From Rugamonas rubra (GTDB lineage Bacteria; Pseudomonadota; Gammaproteobacteria; Burkholderiales; Burkholderiaceae_D), in contig NZ_FOTW01000011.1 of the NCBI RefSeq assembly GCF_900114705.1, forward strand, positions 232,650 through 296,649: 64,000 bases of DNA, in the 5' to 3' direction. The notes under the pieces were generated by a model, which saw nothing but the letters and a program-made list of their open reading frames with translations, did not search any database and was not told where the DNA came from. Below, piece by piece: positions 42,282-50,889 of the stretch (positions are counted from its first letter, which is position 1; each line of letters opens with the position of its first letter). The position numbers and the translations under genes were made by a program.

Positions 42282-42354
42282 GGCAAACCCCAACGGCGCA
42301 AATCCAGGGTCAGACCCTAGGGTCTGACCCTCGCTCTCGCCGTTGGGGTTTGCC
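42282..42354. repeat. Dispersed palindromic repeat, copy 2, with 17-bp outer arms
   Basis: The core is AGGGTCAGACCCT (42306-42318) directly abutting AGGGTCTGACCCT (42319-42331). It is enclosed by perfect 17-bp outer arms GGCAAACCCCAACGGCG (42282-42298) and its reverse complement (42338-42354). It lies between the convergent GNAT and MBL-fold genes and could also serve as a bidirectional terminator-like structure. Confidence 0.92.
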
Positions 42355-42489
42355 GGCGCAGCTGCGCCATGGCTGTCCGCATAGAAAACGGGCGACAACG
42401 ACCTTGGTCAACCGCCGCCCGTGCGCGTTCAAGCCGCGCCGCTGCTGCGCGGCGCCGAATCGGCTGTCACATAGTTGCCACTTGCTTAG

Positions 42490-43374
42490 TTACCACTTGA
42501 TCTCGCCCTTGGCGACCTTGGCGCTGGTGTCGAGCGCGCCGGCCAGGCCGACGCTCGGGTACAGCGTCTTCATGGTGGCGATCAGCTCGGCCGAGTTGGC
42601 CGCCTTGGCGCTTTCCAGCTCGAAGCGCAACAGGTAGTCGCGGGTGAAGGCGATGCTGTCGACCGTCAACGGGGCGCCGACCTTGAAATGGCCCGGCACG
42701 ACCGTGCTCGGCTTGAGCGCCTCGATGCCCTTCAGCGTGGCCAGCCACTGCTGGCGCGACTCCGGCGTTTGCGTGTCGGCGGTCCAGACGTGCAGCTCGT
42801 TGAACACCACCACGCCGCCGACCACCGCCTTGATCGACGGAATCCACACATAGCTGCGCTCGACCGGCACGCCGTGCTCGCTGGCGATCTTCAGGCTCTG
42901 GCCCTCCAGCTTGATGGTGTCGCCCTGCAACACCTGCGGCATGACGATGCCCTGCGGCGCGTTGTCCTTCAGAATCGGACCCCAGTAGCCGACCTTGGCC
43001 TTGGCCTTCTTCTCCATCGCCGCCACGGTGTGCGCGCTGGCGACGATCTGCGCGTCGGGGAAGGCCGCCTTGATGACGTCCAGGCCGAAGTAGAAGTCGG
43101 GGTCGCCGTGGCTGACATAGACGGTGGTCAGGCGCTTGCCGCTGGCGCGGATCAGCTCGACCAGTTTCAGCGCCTCGGCGCGGGAGAACTGGGCGTCGAT
43201 CAGCACCGCGTCCTTGTGGCCGCTCACCAGCACCGAGGCGACCGGAAAGATCGCCGCCTCGCCCGGGTTGAACACTTCCAGCTTCAGCGGCGCAGCGGCG
43301 GCGGCCGAGGCGGGCACCATGCCCAGGGCGGTGCTGGCGGCGAGGGCGGCGGACAGGATGGTGTGCTTGAACAT
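42490..43374 (-). CDS. Exported metallo-beta-lactamase-fold hydrolase (Vmh-like)
   Basis: The 294-residue protein has a signal peptide (cleavage around ASAAAAA, residues ~20-27) and a metallo-beta-lactamase fold. The usual HxHxDH is modified to SHGDPDFYFG, as in Vmh-type proteins, while VPGHFK supplies a later His. The substrate is unknown; the altered metal site suggests one metal or a changed role. It is divergent from a LysR gene with 105 bases between starts, so regulation by it is likely. Confidence 0.8.
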   Translation of the reverse strand: MFKHTILSAALAASTALGMVPASAAAAAPLKLEVFNPGEAAIFPVASVLVSGHKDAVLIDAQFSRAEALKLVELIRASGKRLTTVYVSHGDPDFYFGLDVIKAAFPDAQIVASAHTVAAMEKKAKAKVGYWGPILKDNAPQGIVMPQVLQGDTIKLEGQSLKIASEHGVPVERSYVWIPSIKAVVGGVVVFNELHVWTADTQTPESRQQWLATLKGIEALKPSTVVPGHFKVGAPLTVDSIAFTRDYLLRFELESAKAANSAELIATMKTLYPSVGLAGALDTSAKVAKGEIKW

Positions 43375-43479
43375 GATGTTTTCTTTCGGATGAGGTTGGG
43401 ATGGACGTATCTTAAATTTCTTAATCCGATAGAAAAAGGGGATAATTCGACCAAGTTAATTGCATGGATCGGACGAATC

Positions 43480-44391
43480 ATGGATCGCATCACTTCCGCC
43501 CAGGTGTTTGTCGCCATCGCCGAGCGCGGCAGCATGATCGCCGCCGCCGAGGTGCTCGACATGTCGCGCGCCATGGTGACGCGCTACCTGGCGCAAATGG
43601 AGGACTGGGCCGGCGCCCGCCTGCTGCACCGCAGCACGCGCCGGCTCAGCCTGACCGACGCCGGCGAGCGGACCCTGGCGCGCTGCCGCGCCATGCTCGA
43701 GCTGGCCGACGCCATCGAGGTCGGCCCCAGCGACGAGGCCGACACGCCGCGCGGCCTGCTGCGCATCACCTGCTCGCAGTCGCTGGCGCAGGCGGCGCTG
43801 GCCGGCGCCGTCAGCGAGTACCTGCGGCGCTACCCGCACACCTCGGTCGACCTGCAGGTCAACAACCGCGCCGTCAACCTGGTCGAGCAACGCATCGACC
43901 TGGCCTTGCGCATCACCAACGCGCTGGAACCGAACCTGATCGCCCGCCAGCTGGGCAACTGCGCCTCGGTGGTGTGCGCCGCGCCGGCCTACCTGGCGGC
44001 GCGCGGCACGCCGCTGCGCGCCGAGGACTTGGCCGGCCACAACTGCCTGACCTACACCTACTTCGGCAAGAGTTTGTGGCAGTTCAGTTACTGCGGCGAG
44101 ACGCTGTCGGTGCCGGTCAGCGGCAACCTGTCGGCCAACGAAGATTTGGTGCTGCTGGCGGCGACGGTGGAGGGCGCCGGCGTGTCGTTGCAGCCGCTGT
44201 ATTCGGCGGCGCCGCTGATCGCCGCCGGCAAGCTGGTGGCGCTGCTGCCCGACCACCTGCCGCAACAGATGGGCATCCACGGCATCTACACCTCGCGCCA
44301 GCATATGCCGCCGGCCTTGCGCGCCATGCTCGACCATCTGTTGGCCTGGTTCGCCGGCCATCCGACCTGGCTGGCGCACGGCGCCGGCTAG
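43480..44391 (+). CDS. LysR-family transcriptional regulator
   Basis: The 303-residue protein has an N-terminal helix-turn-helix (residues ~1-60; GSMIAAAEVLDMSRAMVTRYL) of the LysR type seen in CrgA/DsdC-like single-domain-swap regulators, then the effector-binding domain (VVCAAPAYLAARGTP and VPVSGNLSANE are typical). It starts at ATG 43480; the frame runs open upstream but through the divergent gene. A weak GGA lies ahead. It likely controls the adjacent exported MBL-fold hydrolase gene. Confidence 0.88.
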   Translation: MDRITSAQVFVAIAERGSMIAAAEVLDMSRAMVTRYLAQMEDWAGARLLHRSTRRLSLTDAGERTLARCRAMLELADAIEVGPSDEADTPRGLLRITCSQSLAQAALAGAVSEYLRRYPHTSVDLQVNNRAVNLVEQRIDLALRITNALEPNLIARQLGNCASVVCAAPAYLAARGTPLRAEDLAGHNCLTYTYFGKSLWQFSYCGETLSVPVSGNLSANEDLVLLAATVEGAGVSLQPLYSAAPLIAAGKLVALLPDHLPQQMGIHGIYTSRQHMPPALRAMLDHLLAWFAGHPTWLAHGAG

Positions 44392-44677
44392 CGGGGGCCG
44401 GCTAGGGCGCGCACGATTCATTGAAATCATGCCAATATTGCCGCTGAAAGCGTGTCTGCTGGCGGCCTGAGCAAAACAATTATCGGTGCAATCCGCTCGC
44501 GCAATTGGTTGTTGGGATACAATACCGCGTGCTACCCTGAATGACCGTATTTAAAGTATTGAACGAAACTTAGCCCTTCCCCACAACTTGATGTGCAATC
44601 CGCTAACCGGTCAGGCCGTGTCGCGGAAGGTTAGATTAACCCGCTAATCTCGCGAAGCGCGAAGAAAGGTGAGCAAT
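44392..44677 (+). promoter_or_regulatory. Promoter and leader region of odhA
   Basis: This 286-base gap has no gene. TACAAT at 44518-44523, preceded by TGGGA, is a candidate extended -10. The 12-mer GTGCAATCCGCT occurs twice (44486-44497 and 44593-44604). A dyad GGTTA-GAT-TAACC lies at 44630-44642, and TCGCG-AAG-CGCGA (44650-44662) sits just ahead of the ribosome site. These may be regulator or leader-structure signals. Confidence 0.5.
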
Positions 44678-47533
44678 ATGATGCAACAACACTCGTCCAA
44701 CTCCTACCTGTTTGGTGGGAACGCCCCGTACGTGGAAGACCTGTACGAAGCGTATCTCAACAACCCGGGTTCCGTGCCAGACAACTGGCGCGCCTACTTC
44801 GACGCCATGCAGCACGTGCCGGCCGTCGATGGTTCCAACAAGCCCGACGTGGCCCACGCCAACGTCATCGCCTCCTTCGCCGAACGCGCCAAAGCCGGTC
44901 CGATCCGCACCGTGGTCGCCTCCGCCGACGCCGAAATGGGCCGCAAGCGTGTCGCCGCGACCCAGTTGATCGCCGCCTACCGCTACCTGGGCACGCACTG
45001 GGCCAATCTGGACCCGCTGCAACGCCAGGAACGTCCGACCATCCCGGAACTGGAGCCGAGCTTCTACGGTTTCACCGATGCGGACATGGACACCGTATTC
45101 AATATCAGCAATACCTATTTCGGTCCAGAAACCGCGACCCTGCGCGATCTGATCAACTTCCTGCGTGACACCTACACCCGTTCGATCGGTGCCGAGTTCA
45201 TGTACATCTCCGACCCGGCCGAAAAGCGCTGGCTGCAGGAGAAGCTGGAATCGATCCGCTCGACCCCGAGTTTCACCCCCGAGAAAAAAATCCACATCCT
45301 CGACCGCCTGACCGCGGCCGAAGGCCTGGAACGCTATCTGCACACCAAATACGTCGGCCAGAAGCGCTTCTCGCTCGAAGGCGGCGAGACCTTCATCGCC
45401 TCGATGGACGAGACCATCCAGCGCGCCGGCGAAAAAGGCGTGCAGGAGATCGTCATCGGCATGGCCCACCGTGGCCGTCTGAACGTGCTGGTCAACACCC
45501 TGGGCAAGGCGCCGCAGGAGCTGTTCGAAGAGTTCGAAGGCAAGCACGGCGACGACCTGCCGGCCGGCGACGTCAAGTACCACCAAGGTTTCTCTTCCGA
45601 CATCTCCACCGCGGGCGGCCCGGTCCACCTGTCGCTGGCCTTCAACCCGTCCCACCTGGAGATCGTCAACCCGGTCGTCGAGGGTTCGGTCAAGGCCCGC
45701 ATGGACCGCCGCGGCGACAAGGAAGGCGCGCAAGTGCTGCCTATTCTGGTGCACGGCGACGCCGCCTTCGCCGGCCAGGGTGTTGTGATGGAAACGCTGA
45801 ACCTGGCGCAGACCCGCGGCTACGGCACGGGCGGCACGGTGCACATCGTCATCAACAACCAGATCGGTTTCACCACCTCCGACCCGCGCGACTCGCGTTC
45901 GACGCTGTATTGCTCGGACGTGGTCAAGATGATCGAGGCGCCGGTGCTGCACATCAACGCCGATGATCCGGAAGCCGTCGTGCTGGCGACCCAGATCGCG
46001 CTCGACTACCGCATGGAGTTCAAGAAGGACATCGTCCTCGACATCATCTGCTACCGCAAACTGGGCCACAACGAACAGGACACCCCTGCGCTGACCCAGC
46101 CGCTGATGTACAAGAAGATCGGCCAGCACCCGGGCACCCGCAAGCTGTACGCGGACAAGCTGGTGGCGCAGGGCGTCATCCCCGCCGACGGCGGCGAGAA
46201 AATGGTCGCCGCCTTCCGCGACGCCATGGACGCCGGCAAGCACACGGTCGACCCGGTCATTTCCAACTTCAAGAACAAGTACGCCGTCGACTGGCTGCCT
46301 TTCCTGAACCGCAAGTGGACCGACAGCGCCGACACCGCCGTGCCGATGACCGAGCTGAAACGCCTGGCCACCCGCATCACCACCGTGCCGGAAGACTTCA
46401 AGGTCCACTCGCTGGTCGAGAAGGTGCTGGGCGACCGCGCCACCATGGGCCGCGGCGAAATGAACCTGGACTGGGGCATGGGCGAACACCTGGCCTACGC
46501 CTCGCTGGTCTCGTCCGGCTACGCCATCCGCCTGACCGGCCAGGACGCCGGCCGTGGCACCTTCGTGCACCGCCATGCCGTGCTGCACGACCAGAACCGC
46601 GAGAAGTGGGATGCCGGTTCGTACGTGCCGCTGTGCAACGTATCGGACAGCCAAGCACCGTTCACCGTGATCGACTCCGTGTTGTCGGAAGAGGCCGTAC
46701 TGGCCTTCGAATACGGCTACGCCAGCGCCGAACCGAACACCCTGACCATCTGGGAAGCCCAGTTCGGCGACTTCGCCAACGGCGCCCAAGTGGTGATCGA
46801 CCAGTTCATCAGCTCCGGCGAAGTGAAGTGGGGCCGCGCCTGCGGCCTGGTGATGATGCTGCCGCACGGCTACGAAGGCCAGGGTCCAGAGCATAGCTCG
46901 GCCCGTCCCGAGCGTTTCCTGCAACTGTGCGCCGACAACAACATGCAAGTGGTCCAGCCGACCAGCGCATCGCAGATCTTCCACGTGCTGCGCCGCCAGA
47001 TGGTGCGCCAGTTCCGCAAGCCGCTGGTCATCCTGACGCCGAAGTCGCTGCTGCGCAACAAGGACGCCGGTTCGCCGCTGACCGACCTGGCCAAGGGCGT
47101 GTTCCACACCGTCATCGGCGAAGTGGACGAGAAGATCGACGCCAAGAAGGTCAAGCGCGTCGTCGCCTGCTCGGGCAAGGTCTACTACGACCTGGTCAAC
47201 GCCCGCAAAACGCGCGGCCAGACCGACACGGCGATCATCCGCGTCGAGCAGCTGTATCCGTTCCCGCACAAGTCGTTCGCCGCCGAGCTGAAGAAGTTCC
47301 CCAACCTGGCCGAAGTGGTCTGGGCGCAGGACGAGCCGCAGAATCAGGGCCCATGGTTCCAGATCCAGCACAACATCTTCGAGAGCATGGACGCTGGTCA
47401 GCGCCTGGCCTACGCCGGTCGCCCGGCCTCGGCCTCGCCTGCGGTCGGTTACTACGACAAGCACTATGCGCAGCAGAAGGAACTGCTGGAGACCGCGTTC
47501 TCCAAGCTCAAGGGTTTCATCCTCACCAAATAA
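44678..47533 (+). CDS. sucA: 2-Oxoglutarate dehydrogenase E1 component
   Basis: This thiamine-diphosphate-dependent E1 subunit decarboxylates 2-oxoglutarate in the OGDH complex. The 951-residue protein starts with the short N-terminal motif SNSYLFGGNAPYVEDLYEAYL that docks to E2, then shows MAHRGRLNVLVN, the Mg-ThDP region GDAAFAGQGVVMETLNL and the C-terminal transketolase-like domain. ATG 44678 is preferred over GTG 44669 because AGGTGAG then sits at the right distance. It heads odhA-odhB-(pspC)-lpdA; sucA is also called odhA in this group. Confidence 0.96.
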   Translation: MMQQHSSNSYLFGGNAPYVEDLYEAYLNNPGSVPDNWRAYFDAMQHVPAVDGSNKPDVAHANVIASFAERAKAGPIRTVVASADAEMGRKRVAATQLIAAYRYLGTHWANLDPLQRQERPTIPELEPSFYGFTDADMDTVFNISNTYFGPETATLRDLINFLRDTYTRSIGAEFMYISDPAEKRWLQEKLESIRSTPSFTPEKKIHILDRLTAAEGLERYLHTKYVGQKRFSLEGGETFIASMDETIQRAGEKGVQEIVIGMAHRGRLNVLVNTLGKAPQELFEEFEGKHGDDLPAGDVKYHQGFSSDISTAGGPVHLSLAFNPSHLEIVNPVVEGSVKARMDRRGDKEGAQVLPILVHGDAAFAGQGVVMETLNLAQTRGYGTGGTVHIVINNQIGFTTSDPRDSRSTLYCSDVVKMIEAPVLHINADDPEAVVLATQIALDYRMEFKKDIVLDIICYRKLGHNEQDTPALTQPLMYKKIGQHPGTRKLYADKLVAQGVIPADGGEKMVAAFRDAMDAGKHTVDPVISNFKNKYAVDWLPFLNRKWTDSADTAVPMTELKRLATRITTVPEDFKVHSLVEKVLGDRATMGRGEMNLDWGMGEHLAYASLVSSGYAIRLTGQDAGRGTFVHRHAVLHDQNREKWDAGSYVPLCNVSDSQAPFTVIDSVLSEEAVLAFEYGYASAEPNTLTIWEAQFGDFANGAQVVIDQFISSGEVKWGRACGLVMMLPHGYEGQGPEHSSARPERFLQLCADNNMQVVQPTSASQIFHVLRRQMVRQFRKPLVILTPKSLLRNKDAGSPLTDLAKGVFHTVIGEVDEKIDAKKVKRVVACSGKVYYDLVNARKTRGQTDTAIIRVEQLYPFPHKSFAAELKKFPNLAEVVWAQDEPQNQGPWFQIQHNIFESMDAGQRLAYAGRPASASPAVGYYDKHYAQQKELLETAFSKLKGFILTK

Positions 47534-47599
47534 CGATGGAGCGCCGCGCAGCCCAGGCTGACGCGGCGCCACGATAACAATACAAACACGGAGTTTTAC

Positions 47600-48835
47600 A
47601 TGGCACAAATCGAAGTTAAAGTACCCCAGCTGTCCGAATCGGTCGCCGAAGCGACCATGCTCACCTGGCACAAGAAGATCGGCGAGTCCGTCGCCCGCGA
47701 CGAGAACCTGATCGACATCGAAACCGACAAAGTGGTGCTGGAACTGCCGGCCCCGGCCGCCGGCGTCATCGTACAAATCATCAAGGGCGACGGTGCTACC
47801 GTCGTCGCCGGCGAAATCATCGCCATCATCGACACCGAAGGCTCGGCCAAGGTCAGCCCGATGGAAGTGTCGGCCGCGCCAGCCGCGCCAGCCGCCGCCG
47901 CACCAGCCGCCGCCAACAAGGGCGACGTCGCCATGCCGGCCGCCGCCAAGATCCTGTCGGAAGCCAACATGAGCGCCGCGCAAGTGGCCGGCTCCGGCAA
48001 AGACGGCCGCGTCACCAAGGGCGACGCCCTGGCCGCCGTAGCGGTCAAGCCCGCCGCTCCGGCACCGCTGGCACCAGCGGCCGCCAAGCCGGCCCTGCAG
48101 CAAGTTGCCGCGCCTAGCGCCGCCAGCCTGGGCGAGCGTCCGGAAGAGCGCGTGCCGATGAGCCGCCTGCGCGCCCGTATCGCCGAGCGCCTGCTGCAGT
48201 CGCAGTCGACCAACGCCATCCTGACCACGTTCAACGAAGTGAACATGGCTCCGGTGATGGAACTGCGCAACAAGTACAAGGACAAGTTCGAGAAAGAGCA
48301 CGGCGTCAAGCTGGGCTTCATGTCCTTCTTCGTCAAGGCCGCCGTTGCCGCGCTGAAGAAATACCCGATCATCAACGCCTCGGTCGACGGCAACGACATC
48401 GTCTACCACGGCTACTTCGACATCGGCATCGCCGTCGGTTCGCCACGCGGCCTGGTGGTGCCTATCCTGCGCAACGCCGACCAGATGTCGATCGCCGACA
48501 TCGAGAAGAAGATCGGTGAATTCGGCGCCAAGGCCAAGGAAGGCAAGCTGACCCTGGACGACCTGACCGGCGGCACCTTCTCGATCTCCAACGGCGGCAC
48601 CTTCGGCTCGATGCTGTCGACCCCGATCATCAACCCGCCACAGTCGGCCATCCTGGGCGTGCACGCCACCAAGGACCGCGCCGTGGTCGAAAACGGCCAG
48701 ATCGTCATCCGTCCGATGAACTACCTGGCGATGTCCTACGACCACCGCATCATCGACGGCCGCGAAGCCGTGCTGGGCCTGGTCGCCATGAAGGAAGCGC
48801 TGGAAGATCCGGCCCGCCTGCTGCTGGACCTGTAA
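47600..48835 (+). CDS. sucB: Dihydrolipoyllysine succinyltransferase (E2 of OGDH)
   Basis: This E2 core transfers succinyl groups to CoA. The 411-residue protein has one lipoyl domain (residues 1-75, lipoyl-Lys44 in IETDKVVLE), an Ala/Pro linker, a peripheral subunit-binding domain (~110-145, [18 protein letters not shown]...[12 protein letters not shown]) and the catalytic domain with the C-terminal [13 protein letters not shown] (His and Asp). It follows sucA after 66 bases and has its own ribosome site (GGAG). In this group it is also called odhB. Confidence 0.96.
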   Translation: MAQIEVKVPQLSESVAEATMLTWHKKIGESVARDENLIDIETDKVVLELPAPAAGVIVQIIKGDGATVVAGEIIAIIDTEGSAKVSPMEVSAAPAAPAAAAPAAANKGDVAMPAAAKILSEANMSAAQVAGSGKDGRVTKGDALAAVAVKPAAPAPLAPAAAKPALQQVAAPSAASLGERPEERVPMSRLRARIAERLLQSQSTNAILTTFNEVNMAPVMELRNKYKDKFEKEHGVKLGFMSFFVKAAVAALKKYPIINASVDGNDIVYHGYFDIGIAVGSPRGLVVPILRNADQMSIADIEKKIGEFGAKAKEGKLTLDDLTGGTFSISNGGTFGSMLSTPIINPPQSAILGVHATKDRAVVENGQIVIRPMNYLAMSYDHRIIDGREAVLGLVAMKEALEDPARLLLDL

Positions 48836-48856
48836 TTTCGACGTCGTCACCCGTCC

Positions 48857-48918
48857 ACCCGCGACCGTGCGTTGAGGGTCAGACCCTAGGGTCTGACCCT
48901 GGCTTTGCGGTCGCGGGT
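48857..48918. repeat. Dispersed palindromic repeat, copy 3, with 11-bp outer arms
   Basis: AGGGTCAGACCCT (48875-48887) abuts AGGGTCTGACCCT (48888-48900). Outer arms ACCCGCGACCG (48857-48867) and CGGTCGCGGGT (48908-48918) are perfect inverted repeats. It lies 21 bases after odhB and ends 19 bases before the pspC start, inside the odh gene row, so it could modulate read-through or mRNA stability. Confidence 0.9.
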
Positions 48919-48937
48919 CTATCCAGAGAGGTCAAGC

Positions 48938-49291
48938 ATGAGCGTCTCCGAAGAAATCAAACGTTTGCACGAACTGAACCAGGCCGGCGCCCTGTCCGAC
49001 GCGGAATTCGCCCAGGCCAAGGCGCGCCTGCTCAACGGTCCGGCCCTGGACAAGGGCAGTGAGGGCGGCAGCGGCGGCAGCGAGCTGGTGCAGGAATTCA
49101 ACCGCTTCCGCCGCTCGCAACGCGACCGCTGGCTGGGCGGCGTCTGCGGCGGCCTCGGCCAAGCCTCGGGCATGGAGTCGTGGATCTGGCGCTTGATCTT
49201 CGTGTTGTTCACGCTGTCGTTCGGCTTCGGACTGGTGATTTACATACTGTTATGGATCTTCGTCCCGGACGAAGAACAGATTGGGAACTAA
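48938..49291 (+). CDS. PspC-domain membrane protein with SHOCT-like N-terminus
   Basis: The 117-residue protein joins a short SHOCT-like helix pair (residues ~3-35, IKRLHELNQAGALSDAEFAQAKARLL) to a PspC domain (~58-112, DRWLGGVCGGLGQASGMESWIWRLIFVL) with one or two membrane helices. PspC proteins take part in envelope stress responses or inhibit phage-shock regulators; the role here is unknown. ATG 48938 follows AGAGAGG by six bases. It lies between odhB and lpdA and ends three bases before lpdA, so it is cotranscribed with lpdA. Confidence 0.85.
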   Translation: MSVSEEIKRLHELNQAGALSDAEFAQAKARLLNGPALDKGSEGGSGGSELVQEFNRFRRSQRDRWLGGVCGGLGQASGMESWIWRLIFVLFTLSFGFGLVIYILLWIFVPDEEQIGN

Positions 49292-49294
49292 AAA

Positions 49295-50731
49295 ATGAGC
49301 ACAACTAAACAATTCGACGTCGTCGTCATCGGTGGCGGCCCAGGCGGCTACATCGCGGCCATCCGCGCGGCCCAGCTGGGCTTCTCGGTCGCCTGTGTCG
49401 ACGCGGCGGAAAACGCCAAGGGCGGCCCTGCCCTGGGCGGCACCTGCACCAACGTCGGTTGCATCCCGTCGAAGGCGCTGCTGCAATCGTCCGAGCACTA
49501 CGAGCACGCCGGCCACTCCTTCGCCGACCACGGCATCGACGTTTCCGGCCTGAAGCTGAACCTCGGCCAGATGCTCAAGCGCAAGGACACCATCGTCAAG
49601 CAGAACAACGACGGCATCGTCTTCCTGTTCAAAAAGAACAAGGTGACCTTCTTCCACGGCCGCGCCAGCTTCGCCGGCGCCGCCACCGCGGAAGGCTACC
49701 CGCTGAGCGTGTCGGCCCCGGCCAACGAGACCATCAGCGCCAAGCATGTCATCGTGGCGACCGGTTCCAACGCGCGTGAACTGCCGGGCGCGCCGTTCGA
49801 CGAGAAACTGATCCTGTCGAACACCGGCGCACTGGCGATCGACGCCGTGCCGGCCAAGCTGGGCGTGATCGGCGCCGGCGTCATCGGTCTGGAAATGGGC
49901 AGCGTGTGGCGCCGCCTGGGTTCCGAAGTGACCGTGCTGGAAGGCCTGCCGGTGTTCCTCGGCGCGGTCGACGAGCAGATCGCCAAGGAAGCCGGCAAGC
50001 TGTTCGCCAAGCAGGGCCTGAACATCAACCTCGGTTGCAAGATCGGCCAGATCACCCCGGGCAAGAACAACGTTTCCGTGGCCTACGAGAACGCCAAGGG
50101 CGAGGCGCAGACCGCCGTGTTCGACAAGCTGATCATCTCGATCGGCCGCACGCCGAACACCAACGGCCTGGCCGCCGACAAGGTCGGCCTGCAACTCGAC
50201 GAGCGCGGCTTCATCGCCGTCGACGGCGACTGCAAGACCAACCTGCCGAACGTGTGGGCGGTGGGCGATGTGGTGCGCGGCCCGATGCTGGCGCACAAGG
50301 CGGAAGAAGAGGGCGTTGCCGTGGCCGAGCGTATCGCCGGCCAGCACGGTCACACCAACTTCAACACGATTCCTTGGGTGATCTACACCTCGCCGGAAAT
50401 CGCCTGGGTCGGCCAGACCGAGCAGCAGCTGAAAGCCGCCGGTATCGCCTACAAGGCCGGCACCTTCCCGTTCATGGCCAACGGCCGCGCCCGCGCGCTG
50501 GGCGACACCTCGGGCATGGTCAAGTTCCTGGCCGACGCCACCACCGACGAGATCCTCGGCGTGCACATCATCGGACCGATGGCTTCCGAGCTGATCGCCG
50601 AGGCCGTCGTGGCGATGGAATTCAAGGCTTCGGCCGAGGACATCGCGCGCATCTGCCACGCCCACCCATCGCTGTCGGAAGCGACCAAGGAAGCCGCGCT
50701 GGCGATCGACAAGCGCACCTTGAACTTCTAA
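49295..50731 (+). CDS. lpdA: Dihydrolipoyl dehydrogenase (E3)
   Basis: This flavoprotein reoxidises the lipoyl groups of the OGDH complex with NAD. The 478-residue protein has the FAD motif [18 protein letters not shown], the redox disulphide in [16 protein letters not shown], the NAD motif [16 protein letters not shown] and the C-terminal [13 protein letters not shown] with the catalytic His-Glu pair. It begins three bases after pspC. Being without a lipoyl domain it is the OGDH-type E3. Confidence 0.96.
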   Translation: MSTTKQFDVVVIGGGPGGYIAAIRAAQLGFSVACVDAAENAKGGPALGGTCTNVGCIPSKALLQSSEHYEHAGHSFADHGIDVSGLKLNLGQMLKRKDTIVKQNNDGIVFLFKKNKVTFFHGRASFAGAATAEGYPLSVSAPANETISAKHVIVATGSNARELPGAPFDEKLILSNTGALAIDAVPAKLGVIGAGVIGLEMGSVWRRLGSEVTVLEGLPVFLGAVDEQIAKEAGKLFAKQGLNINLGCKIGQITPGKNNVSVAYENAKGEAQTAVFDKLIISIGRTPNTNGLAADKVGLQLDERGFIAVDGDCKTNLPNVWAVGDVVRGPMLAHKAEEEGVAVAERIAGQHGHTNFNTIPWVIYTSPEIAWVGQTEQQLKAAGIAYKAGTFPFMANGRARALGDTSGMVKFLADATTDEILGVHIIGPMASELIAEAVVAMEFKASAEDIARICHAHPSLSEATKEAALAIDKRTLNF

Positions 50732-50743
50732 GATCGCGGCCTT

Positions 50744-50810
50744 ACCCCGCAAAGCGGCCGACAGGGGTCAGACCCCACGGGGTCTGACCCCGGCATCCGG
50801 TTTGCGGGGT
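50744..50810. repeat. Dispersed palindromic repeat, copy 4, with 10-bp outer arms
   Basis: GGGGTCAGACCCC (50764-50776) and GGGGTCTGACCCC (50779-50791) are separated by AC and enclosed by ACCCCGCAAA (50744-50753) and TTTGCGGGGT (50801-50810). It lies between lpdA and zapE. This copy uses four G/C at the core ends instead of AGGG/CCCT. Confidence 0.9.
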
Positions 50811-50889
50811 CAACGCTCGATCATCATTGCCGTAGGGCGGGCCTGGCCCGCCATTTTTTTTGCGCAGTCGTCGCACAGAATTGAACCAC

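Noticed and set aside
44636..48850. Very long open frame on the minus strand antisense to sucA and sucB
   Set aside because: Its translation is low-complexity Val/Gly/Ala/Asp/His-rich and it lies wholly antisense to two well-conserved enzymes. It is an artefact of high G+C codon usage.
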